Of a stretch of 64,000 bases of DNA, positions 22,311 to 35,270 are shown piece by piece (position 1 is the stretch's first letter; each line of letters opens with the position of its first letter). The translations under genes were made by a program, and so were the position numbers. The notes under the pieces are model-generated. The model worked only from the letters and a program-made list of their open reading frames with translations. It made no database searches and was not told the origin of the DNA. The stretch comes from Chlorops oryzae (taxonomy: Eukaryota > Arthropoda > Insecta > Diptera > Chloropidae), in NCBI GenBank assembly GCA_020466095.1, contig CM035806.1, forward strand, positions 9,095,251 through 9,159,250, read 5' to 3'.

Positions 22311-25300
22311 TCCAAATCGAAAGTCATGGAAATTTTTCGTTTATAACTTTAAATTCGAATTCCATTCAATTCAATTTTGAGTCAAATATTGAGTGAAATA
22401 TAAGATGGCAACAATTTGAATGATCATATTTCAATCCCATACGTGATTAATTGGACTAATTATTTTGTTTTTGTAATTTGAATACGACTCGCTTTTGAAG
22501 CATATTGGAGAGTTGTTTTCGAGTCTTCTTTTAATCGTGCATGTGATCGATCATTTTCTAATCATGAAGGGGGGCTCGAAAAGACTCGTAAATGAATCTT
22601 CTCAAAAAACAGTCTTCCAAATGTTGGGTGGGGATAGACAGGACTAAAAGCTTTGAAGTCACAGAGCAGCAATTTGGAGTACGAAACAATCGTTAGAAAT
22701 GGCTCTTTATAGAATCCGTTTTTCAAAAAAAAAAAAAAAAAAAAAACGATCTAATCAGCTGACAAATGTACTCACAGCCCTGGAAGTAGCACATGTATAA
22801 AGGGTCTGGCGGTTTAAGCAAAGGCATGCGGCATTATGAAAGGAATTTGAAAATTTTGTTGATTTTTCGATAGGTGCCATCTAAAAACACTGTGGAGACT
22901 ACTTTTTAGATATTTATTTTGAACGGTCCTTGAAAATCCGTTTTTGTTAAGGCTTTTTTCATTTTTTCAAATTTTATATCTCATCAACCAATTGAGATAG
23001 AGAGACGATCTAAACAGATTCTGTTAGATAATAAAACAAGGAAGCTAAAAAAAAATTGTTTTAATTTTTACACTGAGAAAATTTTTTCACATAACTAAAA
23101 AGAAAATTTTAAATATTTTTTTCAGTGTATTCCCAGTTTCACGCCGCTCCATAAATCTCTATAACACTGATTACATATTATTTTCATGGTTCGGGAACCA
23201 TTTGCGTTGGGTTGAAAAATTTCGTGCATACCCAAAGGGTGATTTTGCGTTTTTTCTTCCGTTTTTTTTTTTGGTAAAAATTGTTCAACTTTGCAGCGGT
23301 AAAACGGTATCAAGTAGTGCTCGGCTGCAGTTCGTGTATATGAAAAACTATGTTGTGTAGTTAAGTACTCCTTAACTAGATTGATTTGCTAAAGTACAAT
23401 ATTCAAATGTATTTGAAAAATTGAAGATTTTTATTTTCTTGGGAACTATAGGCATACAAAATACAATATATTAAGAAAATCAAAATTTAAACACGTAAAA
23501 TTTTTAACGATAAATTTTTGCAATTTGCACTACTAGATAGAAATTTTTCGTTAGTGTCTAGTTTGTATCTAAAACTATTTAAAATTGATTCTTCAGGATC
23601 AAAATAAATATGTGATAGATAGAAAATTAAACATAATTTGAACGAATTCAATATATAGTCATAAGATAAGGAGTAATTTAATTCTCGGGCTCAAACTTTT
23701 TGAAGATCTAATTGTGATAAAGAAAATAAATATTGAACGGATTGACATTAGCACAAAAGTGAGTATTGATTCTCGGCCAAGTTTTTGATATCTATTTAAA
23801 AAAAAGGTAGGTCACTTTCAAAACTGAGTATGAGGCGTTGTTATACTTCTTTAAAAAGCTTTAATTTTTGTTTACAAAATGGTGTCGCACTGTGTAATCA
23901 ACATCAACAATCTGAGAATGGATTTTGTCATCATCATTCCTATCCTATCATAAGAATTCGAATCATCGGCGCTTAATATAGAAAAAAAGAAATCATTCTT
24001 TGGTGAACAAATAATTTCGACTTCTATTGGATGAAAGTCGATATATTTTTTCAATTAATGTTTGAAAATATCCGAGCTAAAACCGCACGATTTTCTTTTC
24101 TCCACCTTCAATACCTTCAACCATAAGCAAGAACGTTGCCTAATCAACGTTGTCTCTATCAAAATATGAACGCTAATTGAACGTTAACTTAAAAATCCAG
24201 CAAAACGTTCCGGGGTAATCATTTCCCAGTCCAATCGAAAACTTTTCCAATCGTTACTAATCGCCATGAAATTTCTATGACGAATGGGAACAGAAGAAAA
24301 AAATTCCCAAAATTCATAGACAGAAATTTCTTTAATCTTCAATAAAAAAAAAAAAAAAAAAAAAAAAACTATGCAATCCCTAATTAAGATTTTCAAGGTA
24401 AGGTCCAAATAAAAAATAATCAAAAAAAAAAAAAAACAAGAACACATCAAACGAGTGCGTTCTATCGGTTCTGCACAGGCTCCTCTTTTTGCCTCATTAA
24501 AATTGTCTGAGAAGTTGCGCCGATACTTGATAGCAGCAGACCGTTTCGCATCATAAACTCGATTGCAATACATTCCTGCACACTCACACATATACATACT
24601 TACATAATACGTGTGGTCAGAGCAAAAAAAGATTTTTTTTTTTTTTTTATTGAACATATTAAATTTCACAGAGAAGTGTTAAAAATTTTGTGCTTCTAAC
24701 ACGAAGCAGAGAAGCAATCAATGCGACACGACGATGCAGAAAATCCTCAGAATAGAGAATGTTCTTATTTGGGAATTTAAATTCCATTAGGTCGCAAAGA
24801 AAAGGAACTGGGAATATCATTTCTTCCCAATTTTTTTTTTTTTTTTTTTTTTGTGAAATAATGTTTTATAAATTCTCGTATTTACACACTTCAGTCACCT
24901 TTTCTTGATTTTACAACTGAAAGTATTGTCTCATAAACACTTCTACTTAGCCGTTAAATGCGACTACAAAACGGTCAATTGATAGTCTTTATAAATAGAC
25001 TTAGCCATCATAAACTTTACGACTTGAGCCATCTAATAAAAATTCCTCATATCTGTTTTTTTTCTCTCTCTTCTTCTAGTATTTAAAAAAAAAAAAAAAA
25101 AAAAAAAAGACTTCAGAAGAAAGAGAACGAAATTATCATAAAAACGTAACAAGCACACACACACGATTGTAATCGGTATAATAAATGTAGAAACAAAAAA
25201 AAAAAAAAAAAAAAAAATCAGGAAAAGCCAGTGAAACTTTAGTTTATCAATTCCGATTTGAGATATTTTTTTAGGCATTTCCTATTGCTTTCAGGGGCTT

Positions 25301-25599
25301 AAAAGCAGCAATATTCAAGGCATACAATATAATCATGGTCATGGTCTCATGAGCCTTTGCTTCAAGTGTTGGATTTTCAAAAAAAGTTGCGAGTCAAATT
25401 GAAAGAAATTTTCGATTGGGGAAGTAATCATGCTGTAAAAATTCCTTCAACTGTCTGCTAAACAGTCTTTCTTGGACTCTGTGTACATACTTAGTATGAC
25501 CTTTCTTAAGTATTTTACTTCTTCCTTTTTTAATGGTCCTCGGTCCTCATAGCGAACTAATGGATTGAGCTTCATGTCAAACATCTTAACTCCAATATA
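22311..25599. other. Long noncoding AT-rich stretch
   Basis: Homopolymer runs are common (22725-22745, 24342-24367, 24610-24648, 24833-24852, 25086-25108, 25194-25217). ORFs on the minus strand at 24184-24669 and 25033-25278 run through these A/T tracts and are not coding. I see no exon, RNA gene or delimitable element. Confidence 0.5.
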
Positions 25600-25973
25600 T
25601 AGTGGGAGCAAGTCTGCCTCCGTTACGTAGTTGGTTCAGATGCCAATCAACGATGCGAGAGGCTCTGGATTCAACTCCCAGCTCGGGCCTAGATGCAAGT
25701 TGTGTCGATATTTGTTTGTTTGTTTTGTTTTTCCTCGTTCTCCTATTTTTCGAGGTATCACAACGGGGCCAATTGTGGCACCCTTGGTGGAAGCCACACT
25801 AATCAACCACCCATCCAGGAGTAGGGAGCCCGAAAAATACTTCGATCAGTCTGATGAAAAATTATGAAGAATGATTCTCAGCGACCGGAAAGTCTGCAGA
25901 AGGGTGCTAAGATCACATACCTCAGAAGGAGTGTGAGCGAATCAGAAACGTGGTAAAAAAAAAAAAAAAAATG
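25600..25973 (+). mobile_element. Candidate tRNA-derived SINE
   Basis: It starts with an A-box-like 'acgtagttggttcagatgcc' (about 25625) and a B-box-like 'ggattcaactcc' (about 25667). These are followed by a roughly 280-bp body and a poly(A) tract at 25955-25972. That order (pol III boxes, unrelated body, A-tail) is the layout of a tRNA-headed SINE. I could not find flanking target duplications. Open frames here are incidental. Confidence 0.5.
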
Positions 25974-27161
25974 GTTAACAAGAAGAAGAAATATGGGCAT
26001 TCAGGCTCGTAGAAAAGAATTTTTGGTACCGGCGGAACTTGTTTCTTACAATTTGAGCATTGCGAAAACTGCACTCGAAATGGTCCTAGTCTAGCCCCAG
26101 ATAAAACTATCTTAAGAAAAATGGGACGCTGTAGAATTTATCGTCATCTCTATGATTTCAAAAACTCATCTCATTTCCTTTGCGGAAATTTTCACGTGTT
26201 AAGAAATCCAAAGAAATATAGATAAGGTTCGATTTGGCTGCCCCCTTTAGAAGTGACACACTTAGACCGCTTGTCGGCTCGTTATGATAACACGGAGGAA
26301 TGAAGGTCCCCCTAGTTAGCCATTTAGTGGAGCCTAGTAGACACATTTTTGAACCATTCCATGTCTTTTATTAGAACAGATTATCATCGCTCAGTGGTAG
26401 AAGTGGAGAAGAAGGATCTGAGCAGCTTCGATCTTCTTCTGGCCATGGCCGGGCAGTGCACAGTCTACAGAAGTCGTTGGAAGGCACGACAAGGCGTCCT
26501 GCGTGTCTACGTTTTAGACAGTGTCTTTTGAAAATGTAAAATGTCCCTATTATATCGATGCGGCAGGGAGTTGATTAGTCCTTTCATAATCTAGGTCTAC
26601 GCTCAAGAAACCTTTCACCCAATATAAAATGAAACAATCAAATTACGAAGAAAGCATATCAATTCTTTGTTCATCCTTAGGAGGGATCATATCCTATGGA
26701 GGTTCAATATTAAGATAAATAAGGTAAAGCATATTTGAGCCTTAAACCACGAAAACTATTATCCCAAATACAAAAAGCGAGAATAGTTAATAGACCAACA
26801 TCGTACCATTTGCTCTTCAACCGGCATTATTTCCAATACCCTTTGCCCATGTTGATTTTCTCAGCGTTATATATTTTCTAAAAAAAAAATCAACCTTACA
26901 ATAAGCAACATCTAAAAGCATAAATGAATCTTCTACTCGGAGCTATTTTTAATCTTTTCAGTGGTGCCTGCTCTAATATGTAGCGCATTCTTTTTGGCTC
27001 GAGGCTGGAGACTGGCGGTTCTAGGCTCATCGAATTTTCATTTATGAATCCATCTATTCTACTGTCTTGTTTGTGTCTCAAAAAATTGTCTCGCTTTGGA
27101 GATAACTAGGCAAGCGGTATGTCATTCGACAGACCGAACAAATGACAGAGAGAGAGGGAGA

Positions 27162-27200
<39 letters not shown>

Positions 27201-28177
27201 TGTGGAACTCTTTTGTTTCCTCATTGTTATCGTTTTATTAAGTAGTTTTTCCTATTGACTTTATATGCATATTAATTTTGGCTTTGAAGCACACACCTTT
27301 TCACACTTTTCGCCTGATAAGCCCTTAACCGCGACACGATTCAATGAATGAAAGTCACGCCTCGATATTCAGGTTAAAATATAAATATTTATGTAAATCT
27401 TTTCATTCGTTTTCAATGGTATTTTGACTTTTGAGCATTTCGTTGTTTTCAAATAAATGAAAAACTCCGATTTTGGGTTAAATATGTAAACAAAAGATTG
27501 AGGAAACAAAATTCTTTTAGGTAAATTTTCTATGGGGGGAAAAATTAATTGAGGGAAATTTCAAAAATAAATCTTTTTTTTTTTTTTCAAAAAGAAAAGC
27601 AAAGACAACTCGACAAAAAAAAAAAACAAAAAATTCCCCACATATTTACTGTAGCTTTGAATAGGTTAAAGTTACACAGCTTTCCATTTATCGAATTATA
27701 GGCTGTTCTGACAGTCAGAATAACTTAAAATTATAACGCATGATAGATTTTCTGACAAAAAAAAATTGCAGCCAAGAAGAGTTTGAGAGAAATAGGCCTC
27801 GAAATAAATAGCCCCCATTTCATTTGATGTGGCTCAGAAGGTTCAATTAAGTACGCTCGTCATTCGAACATCCGCTCCCGTAAATATGCAACCAAACTAG
27901 TTCCTTATTAAATTGTAAAATAAGGGCTTCCCATAACAATCTTAGGCAAGAGCAATTAAAGGTCACATCGAACAACATTCGATGCAATTATATTGATTGA
28001 ATTCTTCACGGAATTGAATTTGAAAAAAAAAATTTTTCAGTTGAAACAAAAGACTTAAGAAACGAACTTGACTTAAAAAAAAAAATTTCTTTTAAAATAT
28101 GTTTTAAATTCGTTCAAATATAGAAATGATTAAATAACTTCTTTTAAAATATTTCAATTTCTCCCAAAAACACTTTT
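25974..28177. other. Noncoding stretch with GA microsatellite
   Basis: A (GA)n run lies at 27146-27198. The part from about 27900 to 28177 resembles 31075-31182 plus 31749-31960, for example the words 'tcacatcgaa', 'ttcgatgca' and 'agacttaagaaac'. No exon is supported. Confidence 0.5.
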
Positions 28178-28721
28178 TATACCCGACACACTCTGTGTCG
28201 AGGGTATATTGCGTCTATGTGGTTGTGTGTAACACCCAGAACTAGTCGAGATAGACCATACAAAATGTATATAGAAATGATCAGAGTCACCAGGAGATTC
28301 GATTTAGACATGTCCGTCTGTCTGTCTGTCTGTCTGTCTGTCTGTATACAGTTATCATATCGAAGGAGTTGAGCTATCTTAACAAAATTTGGTATGCAAA
28401 CTCACAGGCACATGAGAAAGAACAAGTTCGAGAATGGACCCGGTCGGACCATTTTTGGGGTACCTCCAGCACTAGGGTCTGTCACAAAAATACCAAAACT
28501 GCCTTAAAATCGGACTTTTTCGAAATATTTTAATGAAACTTAAAATTTGAGCGTATATTTAAGCTTCCGATTATAGTTAAAAAAAAAAATGTAAAATTTG
28601 GCGTGGCAAAGGGGCAGTTTTCATAAAGAAATCTATCAAAAGTCGGTATATGGGGACCCTTATGGTCTTAAACACCTCTTGATATTAAAAATTATTTAAA
28701 CATGTGAGTCTGTGTCGGGTA
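28178..28721 (-). mobile_element. DINE-1-like element, main part (reverse orientation)
   Basis: The left edge is the palindromic terminus tatacccgacacactctg. It is followed by 'gttgtgtgtaacacccagaa', 'gatttagacatgtccgtctg' with a (GTCT)n core at 28315-28343, 'accctagtactgg' in reverse, and 'gtgtcgggta' at 28712-28721. The last 46 bp of the element are displaced to 31027-31072 by an insertion. The layout matches Drosophila DINE-1/INE-1, a Helitron-type non-autonomous family. Confidence 0.85.
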
Positions 28722-31026
28722 CATAAGCGACACAACTTGTCTTTAAACGGTCTTCAAGAGCGCTCAGAGACTAATTAATGAGAGCTAATGCTCTCAGATA
28801 AGCTCTTTGAGCGCTCTTGAAAACCTTCTAAAGACTATAAGGACGCAAAAAGGCGGGGCTTAGGGGCCTTATGAGAGTTTTTAGAGACTTAACAAAAAAT
28901 CAGTTTTCTCTCTAGAAAGTCTTTGAGAACTCTTTGAAAGATCTTTAAATCATCTTTAAGAGTTCTTTGAAAGACTGAATTATGATGTCATCATCAGTCA
29001 GTGTGCGTGATAGGGACGCAAATATGCTCATACGTTTTATAAATTATATCCTATTTCTTTTTCTTCAAGAAGAAACACAAAAGACGTCCTACATATTCAA
29101 TGTTGGAAATATTTATTTTGAACACAAAAGGACACGTGTGGAGATTATAAATGCAATAAAAAACAAGTAAGGGTGTTATAGTCAGGCGAGCCTGACAATA
29201 GAATACCCGACACAGACACACGTGTTGAAATAACTTTTAATATCAAGAGGTGTTTATGACCATAAGGGGCCCCATATACCGACTTGTGATAGATTTCTTT
29301 ATGAAAACTGCCCCTTTGCCACGCCCACTTTTCCAATTTTTTTGAATTCTTATCGGAGCTTAAATATACGCTCGAATTCTAAGTTTCATTGAAATATTGC
29401 GAAAAAGTCCGATTTTAAGGCAATTTTGGGATTTTTGTGACAGACCCTAGTACTGGAGGTACCCTTAAAAAATGGCCCGATCAAGGAAATTTTTTGGGAG
29501 GATGTTAAAGGCTACAAAGGAAGCATAAGTGCCAAATTTCGTTCAAGTCCCATTTGAATTTCGGGTGTAGGAGACAATTTTCGAAAACCGCCCTTCTGCC
29601 ACGCCCACTTTTTCAATTTTTGGAAATAATATTACTGGCCTTTAAATATGATCAAATATCCAATTTCATCAAAATATGTTGAAAAACTTCGCTTTTAGAG
29701 CAGTTTTTGTGATTTGCGTAACAGACCCTAGTACTGGAGGTACCCCTAAAAATGGTCCGATCGGGTCCATTCTCGAACTTGTTCTTACTCATGTCCCCGT
29801 GAGCACGCATACCAAATTTTGTCGAGATATCTCAACTCCTTCGATAAGATAACTGTATACAAACAGACGGACAGACGGACAGACGGACAGACGGACGGAC
29901 ATGTCTAAATCGAATCTCCTGGTGACACTGATCATTTCTATATATATTTTGTATGGTCTATCTCGACTGGTTCTGGGTGTTACACACAACCACACAAACG
30001 CAATATACCCTCGACACAGAGTGTGTCGGGTATAAATATTAAAAATTGTAATGAAATATCTTGATTATTTGAACATAAAAATGAAAACGGAGATCAGTTC
30101 ATCGGCAATATGATATATTCTACCCCTTTAAAATATTAATGTTTTCCAAAAATTTTTAAGTTTAAAAATCGTTATTTTTTAAATTTTCTTTACATTTCTT
30201 TAAAATTTTTATTCTGTAATTATAGAAAACTTTTTTCTGACATTTTCCCTTCTTAATTTGAAATCAAGAATTTCATAGGGCATAAAAAAGTTTTGGTTGA
30301 TTGCTTAAAAATAAAATCATTCAACTTCGTTTCAAAAAGATGGCGGATTTCCAAATGTTTTTTGAAGACCTTCTGAAGAATTAAACGTCTCAAAAGTGAC
30401 CAGACAAATTTAGAGTTGCATCAGTATTTTTTTTTTTTTGTTTCAATCTAAATAACACCCCTGGTAAGAGTTGCATTTTTATTTTGCTTTTGTTATTTCT
30501 GCTCTCACTTGTTAATGACAACCCTGCGTAAATGGGAAAAATGTCAAAAGCAAGCAATAAAATGTAATGACTCACTATTCCCTCTCAATAAGTTCTTTGT
30601 AAGAATTTCCAAAGACGTGACGTCACTAAAAATCTCTAAAAGGTCTTTATAAACAGGAATATAGAGGTCTACTCTCACAAAGCTCTTTAAAATGTATTTT
30701 GAAGAGTTTTCTAAATATGAATGTGTTATCTACCTCTTTGAAATACCAATATGAGAGTTTCCGAAGAGTTAAAAAAAAAAAACAATTTCGGAAATCAGTT
30801 TTCGGACGCTGTTCAAAGAGTTTATTGAGAGCTTTCTAAGACACCCGATTTTTGAAGTATTCTAAAGACGTTTGAAAGTGTTGTTTGAGACAAGATATTT
30901 TTTAAAGTTTCTATTATACTTTTCAGAGAGTTTTGAAAGACATTAAGTTTTTCAAAGACCTTCTAAAGAGCATTCAAAGAGTTTTATGTCTAAGAATACT
31001 CTCCAAATTTGATATCTGTGTCGCTT
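28722..31026. mobile_element. Insertion splitting a DINE-1-like element
   Basis: The host element is interrupted after 'gtgtcgggta' and resumes with 'gggtattctattgtc', so gggta is present at both edges (28717-28721 and 31027-31031). Inverted words aagcgacaca (28725) and tgtgtcgctt (ending 31026) mark its ends. Both arms (28740-28980 and 30580-31012) are dense in 'ctttgaaaga' and 'aaagagtttt' words in both orientations, and it carries a further DINE-1-like copy at 29165-30034. The family is unknown and there is no ORF of note. Confidence 0.65.
29165..30034 (+). mobile_element. DINE-1-like element, near complete, nested
   Basis: It runs from aagtaagggtgttatagtca with the hairpin tcaggcgagcctga to the terminal hairpin gacacagagtgtgtcgggta. 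The body holds 'gacagaccctagtactgg' twice and a gacggacagacggacagacg run at 29868-29899. It is the longest copy (about 870 bp), because its central unit is duplicated compared with the copy at 31183. Confidence 0.9.
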
Positions 31027-31072
31027 GGGTATTCTATTGTCAGGCTCGCCTGACTATAACACCCTTACTTGT
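31027..31072 (-). mobile_element. Displaced terminus of the split DINE-1-like element
   Basis: The sequence ggtattctattgtcaggctc through 'acacccttacttgtt' is the reverse of the start of the copies at 29165 and 31183. It completes the element at 28178-28721. Confidence 0.85.
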
Positions 31073-31182
31073 TAATAACAAAATTTGTAAAATGGGATTT
31101 ACCGTTACAATCTTAGATGAAGTCAATCGAAAGTCACATCGAATAACCTTCGATGCATTTCAAATGTAAATTTAGTATAAAC

Positions 31183-31748
31183 AAGTAAGGGTGTTATAGT
31201 CAGGCGAGCCTGACAATAGAATACCCGACACAGACATACGTGTTCAAATAATTTTTAATATCAAGAGGTGTTTAAGGCCATAAGGGGCCCCATATACCGA
31301 ATTTTGTTGAATTTCTTTATGAAAACCACCCTTTTGCCACGCCCACTTTTCCAATTTTTTTGGTTTCTAATCGGAGGCCTTAATATACGCTCAAATTCTA
31401 AGTTTCAGTGGAATATCTCAAAAAAATCCGTTTTTGGGGCAGTTTTGTGATTTTCGTAACAGACCCTAGTACTGGAGGTACCCCAAAAATGGTCCGACCG
31501 GGTCCATTCTCGAACTTGTTCTTACTCATGTCGCCGTGAGCACGCATGCCAAATTTTGTCAAGATAGCTCAACTCCTTCGATATGATAACTGTATACAGA
31601 CAGACAGACGGACATGTCTAAATCGAATCTCCTGGTGACGCTGATCATTTCTATATATATTTTGTATGGTCTATCTCGACTAGTTCTGGGTGTTACACAC
31701 AACCACACAAACGCAATATACCCTCGACACAGAGTGTGTCGGGTATAA
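31183..31748 (+). mobile_element. DINE-1-like element, short form
   Basis: It has the same ends as 29165-30034 and a single central unit, with a reduced 'cagacagacagacgg' core at 31598-31612. It sits in sequence resembling the left flank of the copy at 28178, which suggests the surrounding DNA is itself duplicated. Confidence 0.9.
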
Positions 31749-33730
31749 TAAATTATAATATAAATTTTATATTTAATCAATTTTGAACAGAAAAAGTAGA
31801 ACAAAAAAAAAAATTTTTTTTGTCAGTCGAAACGAAAGACTTAAGAAACAAACTTCAAAAATTTCTTTTCCTGTAATACATATGTACCTATATGTTTGAA
31901 ATATCTTCAAATATAGAAATGATTAAATTACTTGTCTTATTTCATTTCAATTCCCCCCCCCCCAACAAAAAATTTACTTTTTTCTTCAATAAATACCCAG
32001 CCTTTCCTCTCCGACGGTCTTTTTCGGCATCAACTGAAGAGCATGCGCACCTCTGCTTATCACAACAAACATCCAGGAAAAAAGAAAGAAAAAAAACTCT
32101 ATTCATATGAATATGTGTAACCATATCTCGACTAATGCTCATAATACAGCATCGTATAAGGCTTGACCTGACCCATTGTCGTTATAAATTAGTGCAATCA
32201 ATCACTTTATTTCACCTGATTCAGAGCCCGCAACGGCTCGGTATTCGGCGTTCGGCGTTCGGCATTCGGCATTCGGCATTCGCGGCGGGAACGTGTTTAA
32301 CGCATTTGCTTCGTTAACTTCATTTTGACCAATTCCCGTCAAACAATACCTGCCAAAGTCAAATGTTTATCTCAGCAATTTATTTGAATACACGTGTGTA
32401 AAGAGAACTCAAAGAAAAGCAAAGCAAGAAAAAAGGCGAAGAGGAAATAAAAGACGACGCTCTCACAAGGGGCTTTTTGTTGATGTGTTTTTTTTTTTTT
32501 TTTTTTTTTTTTTTTTGTTGGCTTGGCCTTTGTCTGGACGCATTCGTCTATTGACTTTTTGTCATTTAAAACATGCGTAGCCAATTGGAAACTAGTCACA
32601 GCCGACTGACTGACGGATAAAAACTCTTTCTTTTAATGTAAATTTTTGTTTCGAACGGACTTCAATGGATTTGTTGTTTGTTTTCGTTTTTGTTTTATGT
32701 TGATTTTCGATATCTTTTTTATCATGTTCACAGGTGACAAATTATTTCCACGCAGTAAATAAATCATTTCGATTCGAAAACTAAAAGAACCAAATATGAA
32801 TCGGAATGGATTGATGATGGCGAAGCAGAGGCGGAGGAGAGTTTAAAAATATGACTCCACTTGCTATTTTTCATTGACGGCTTTCACTTTTCCCCAAATT
32901 TTCTTTGACGAATACGTATATCAGTTTCTCGATAGAAATGACAAAATCTTTGAAAACTTTCATAATATTGGGTTTCTTTTGTCTTAAGGTGTTTCCCCGC
33001 TTGGCAAGTAAAGCGCTTTTAAGAAGTTATTTGCTTTCGCTTGTCAAGTGTGGTTGATCGAAAAGCATTTTCAGCAACCAAAATTGTTCTTAATTGAAAG
33101 ATTTAAAGGAAAAAAAAAAAACTTGCTCCATCAAGAAGTCAAAGCGCTTTACTTGCCCAATGGGGAAGCACCTTTACAATAATCCTTTGTGGCAAAGAAA
33201 AGTCAGAGCTTAAATGAAATCAAAATAGACTGAAAAAGTTAAGTGAAATAAAAAAATAGGAAAAAGAAGAAACTTTATGGATATTATAGATGGCGATGAG
33301 CAAAGAACCTAAACATAATGAGATAAAGTACTTAAAATTTTGAATCGCCATAGTCTATCCAAATTGACATCGAAATTTCACCACTCAGGAGGTTCAGGCG
33401 GAATCCAATAGAAGTTTTTCGTCAACAAATTTTTTCCTTACTAAGCATTCGAATCTTACCCAAACAAAGAATAAAATGGAGGAGTCAAGAAGATAAACTT
33501 AAAAAAAAAAAAAAATAATTCCATTTAAAGCATTCGCAAAAAAAAAGCTTGAAATTCTTCAGAAACGACAAAAGCATACACACTTGCGTCTATCGACATG
33601 AGACCAATGGTAGTCTCTTGCTATTTTTTTTTAAGATTTTTATACTTTTTCCATTTTACTCTATTGTCACTATTTGAAATATGTTATTATGTTTCTATTT
33701 TTCTATTCCACTTACACGACCGGAACGCAG
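31749..33730. other. Noncoding stretch
   Basis: It includes a C-run (31953-31963), a 'ggcattc/ggcgttc' minisatellite at 32240-32283, and a T-run of about 27 (32489-32515). No exon is supported before 33731. Confidence 0.5.
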
Positions 33731-33898
33731 AGACCAATCAGAGAGAAGACAACAGTCACGCAAGACAACACCGCCAAGATTATCTTAAGCGGCCGCATCC
33801 AACCCGAAGTGCCGAAGAGAATCAGTGAGAGGCGAGAACTAATTTTGGCAGCGTGCCGTCATAATTGGTTGTACCAATGCCGCTACCATCATTCGTGA
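33731..33898 (+). CDS. Candidate 3'-terminal coding exon, family unknown
   Basis: A pyrimidine-rich tract ends in ccggaacgcag|aga at 33730/33731. A phase-0 frame of 55 codons then ends in TGA at 33896-33898. The peptide has mixed, non-repetitive composition (for example TAKIILSGRIQPEVPKRISE) unlike the repeat-born frames around it. I do not recognise a domain. Upstream exons would have to lie to the left and none was found. It could also be a chance frame or an old gene fragment. Confidence 0.35.
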   Translation, partial: RPIREKTTVTQDNTAKIILSGRIQPEVPKRISERRELILAACRHNWLYQCRYHHS

Positions 33899-34309
33899 CT
33901 TGAATATTCGGCGGAATTTGGTCTTTAACTCTTCTTTTTCTCTCTCTCTCTCTCTCTTTCTCTCTTTTTCTTCTTCTGGTTTTCCTCGTCTTCTTCTTTT
34001 TTTTTTGACATATATTTTATATTAATTATATATTTTTTTCAGATTTTCCGTTTATATTGATTTCTTTGACGCACTAATTTATCATTATTACTACGTTTGG
34101 CTGGGAATTCCGAAAGGAAATCACAACAATTTGATATGCTTGACCTATTTCTAATGACATTTAAATATAGGGCTTTCAATTTGACATAATAACAAGGCAT
34201 ATTTAAGAAAATCGTTTTAATTTCAAAAAAAAAAACGAAAAACAGTTTGAAAAATAAAAAAGAATTTGATTTATGGAATAATTAAGTTATATCGTGCCAT
34301 CAAAGAGCA
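33899..34309. other. Noncoding stretch
   Basis: CT and T runs at 33941-34050 precede AT-rich sequence. No polyadenylation signal can be assigned with confidence to the candidate exon before it. Confidence 0.45.

Positions 34310-35270
<961 letters not shown>

Noticed and set aside
24184..24669. 161-codon minus-strand frame
   Set aside because: It depends on three A/T homopolymers read as Phe or Lys runs, and there is no splice or start support.
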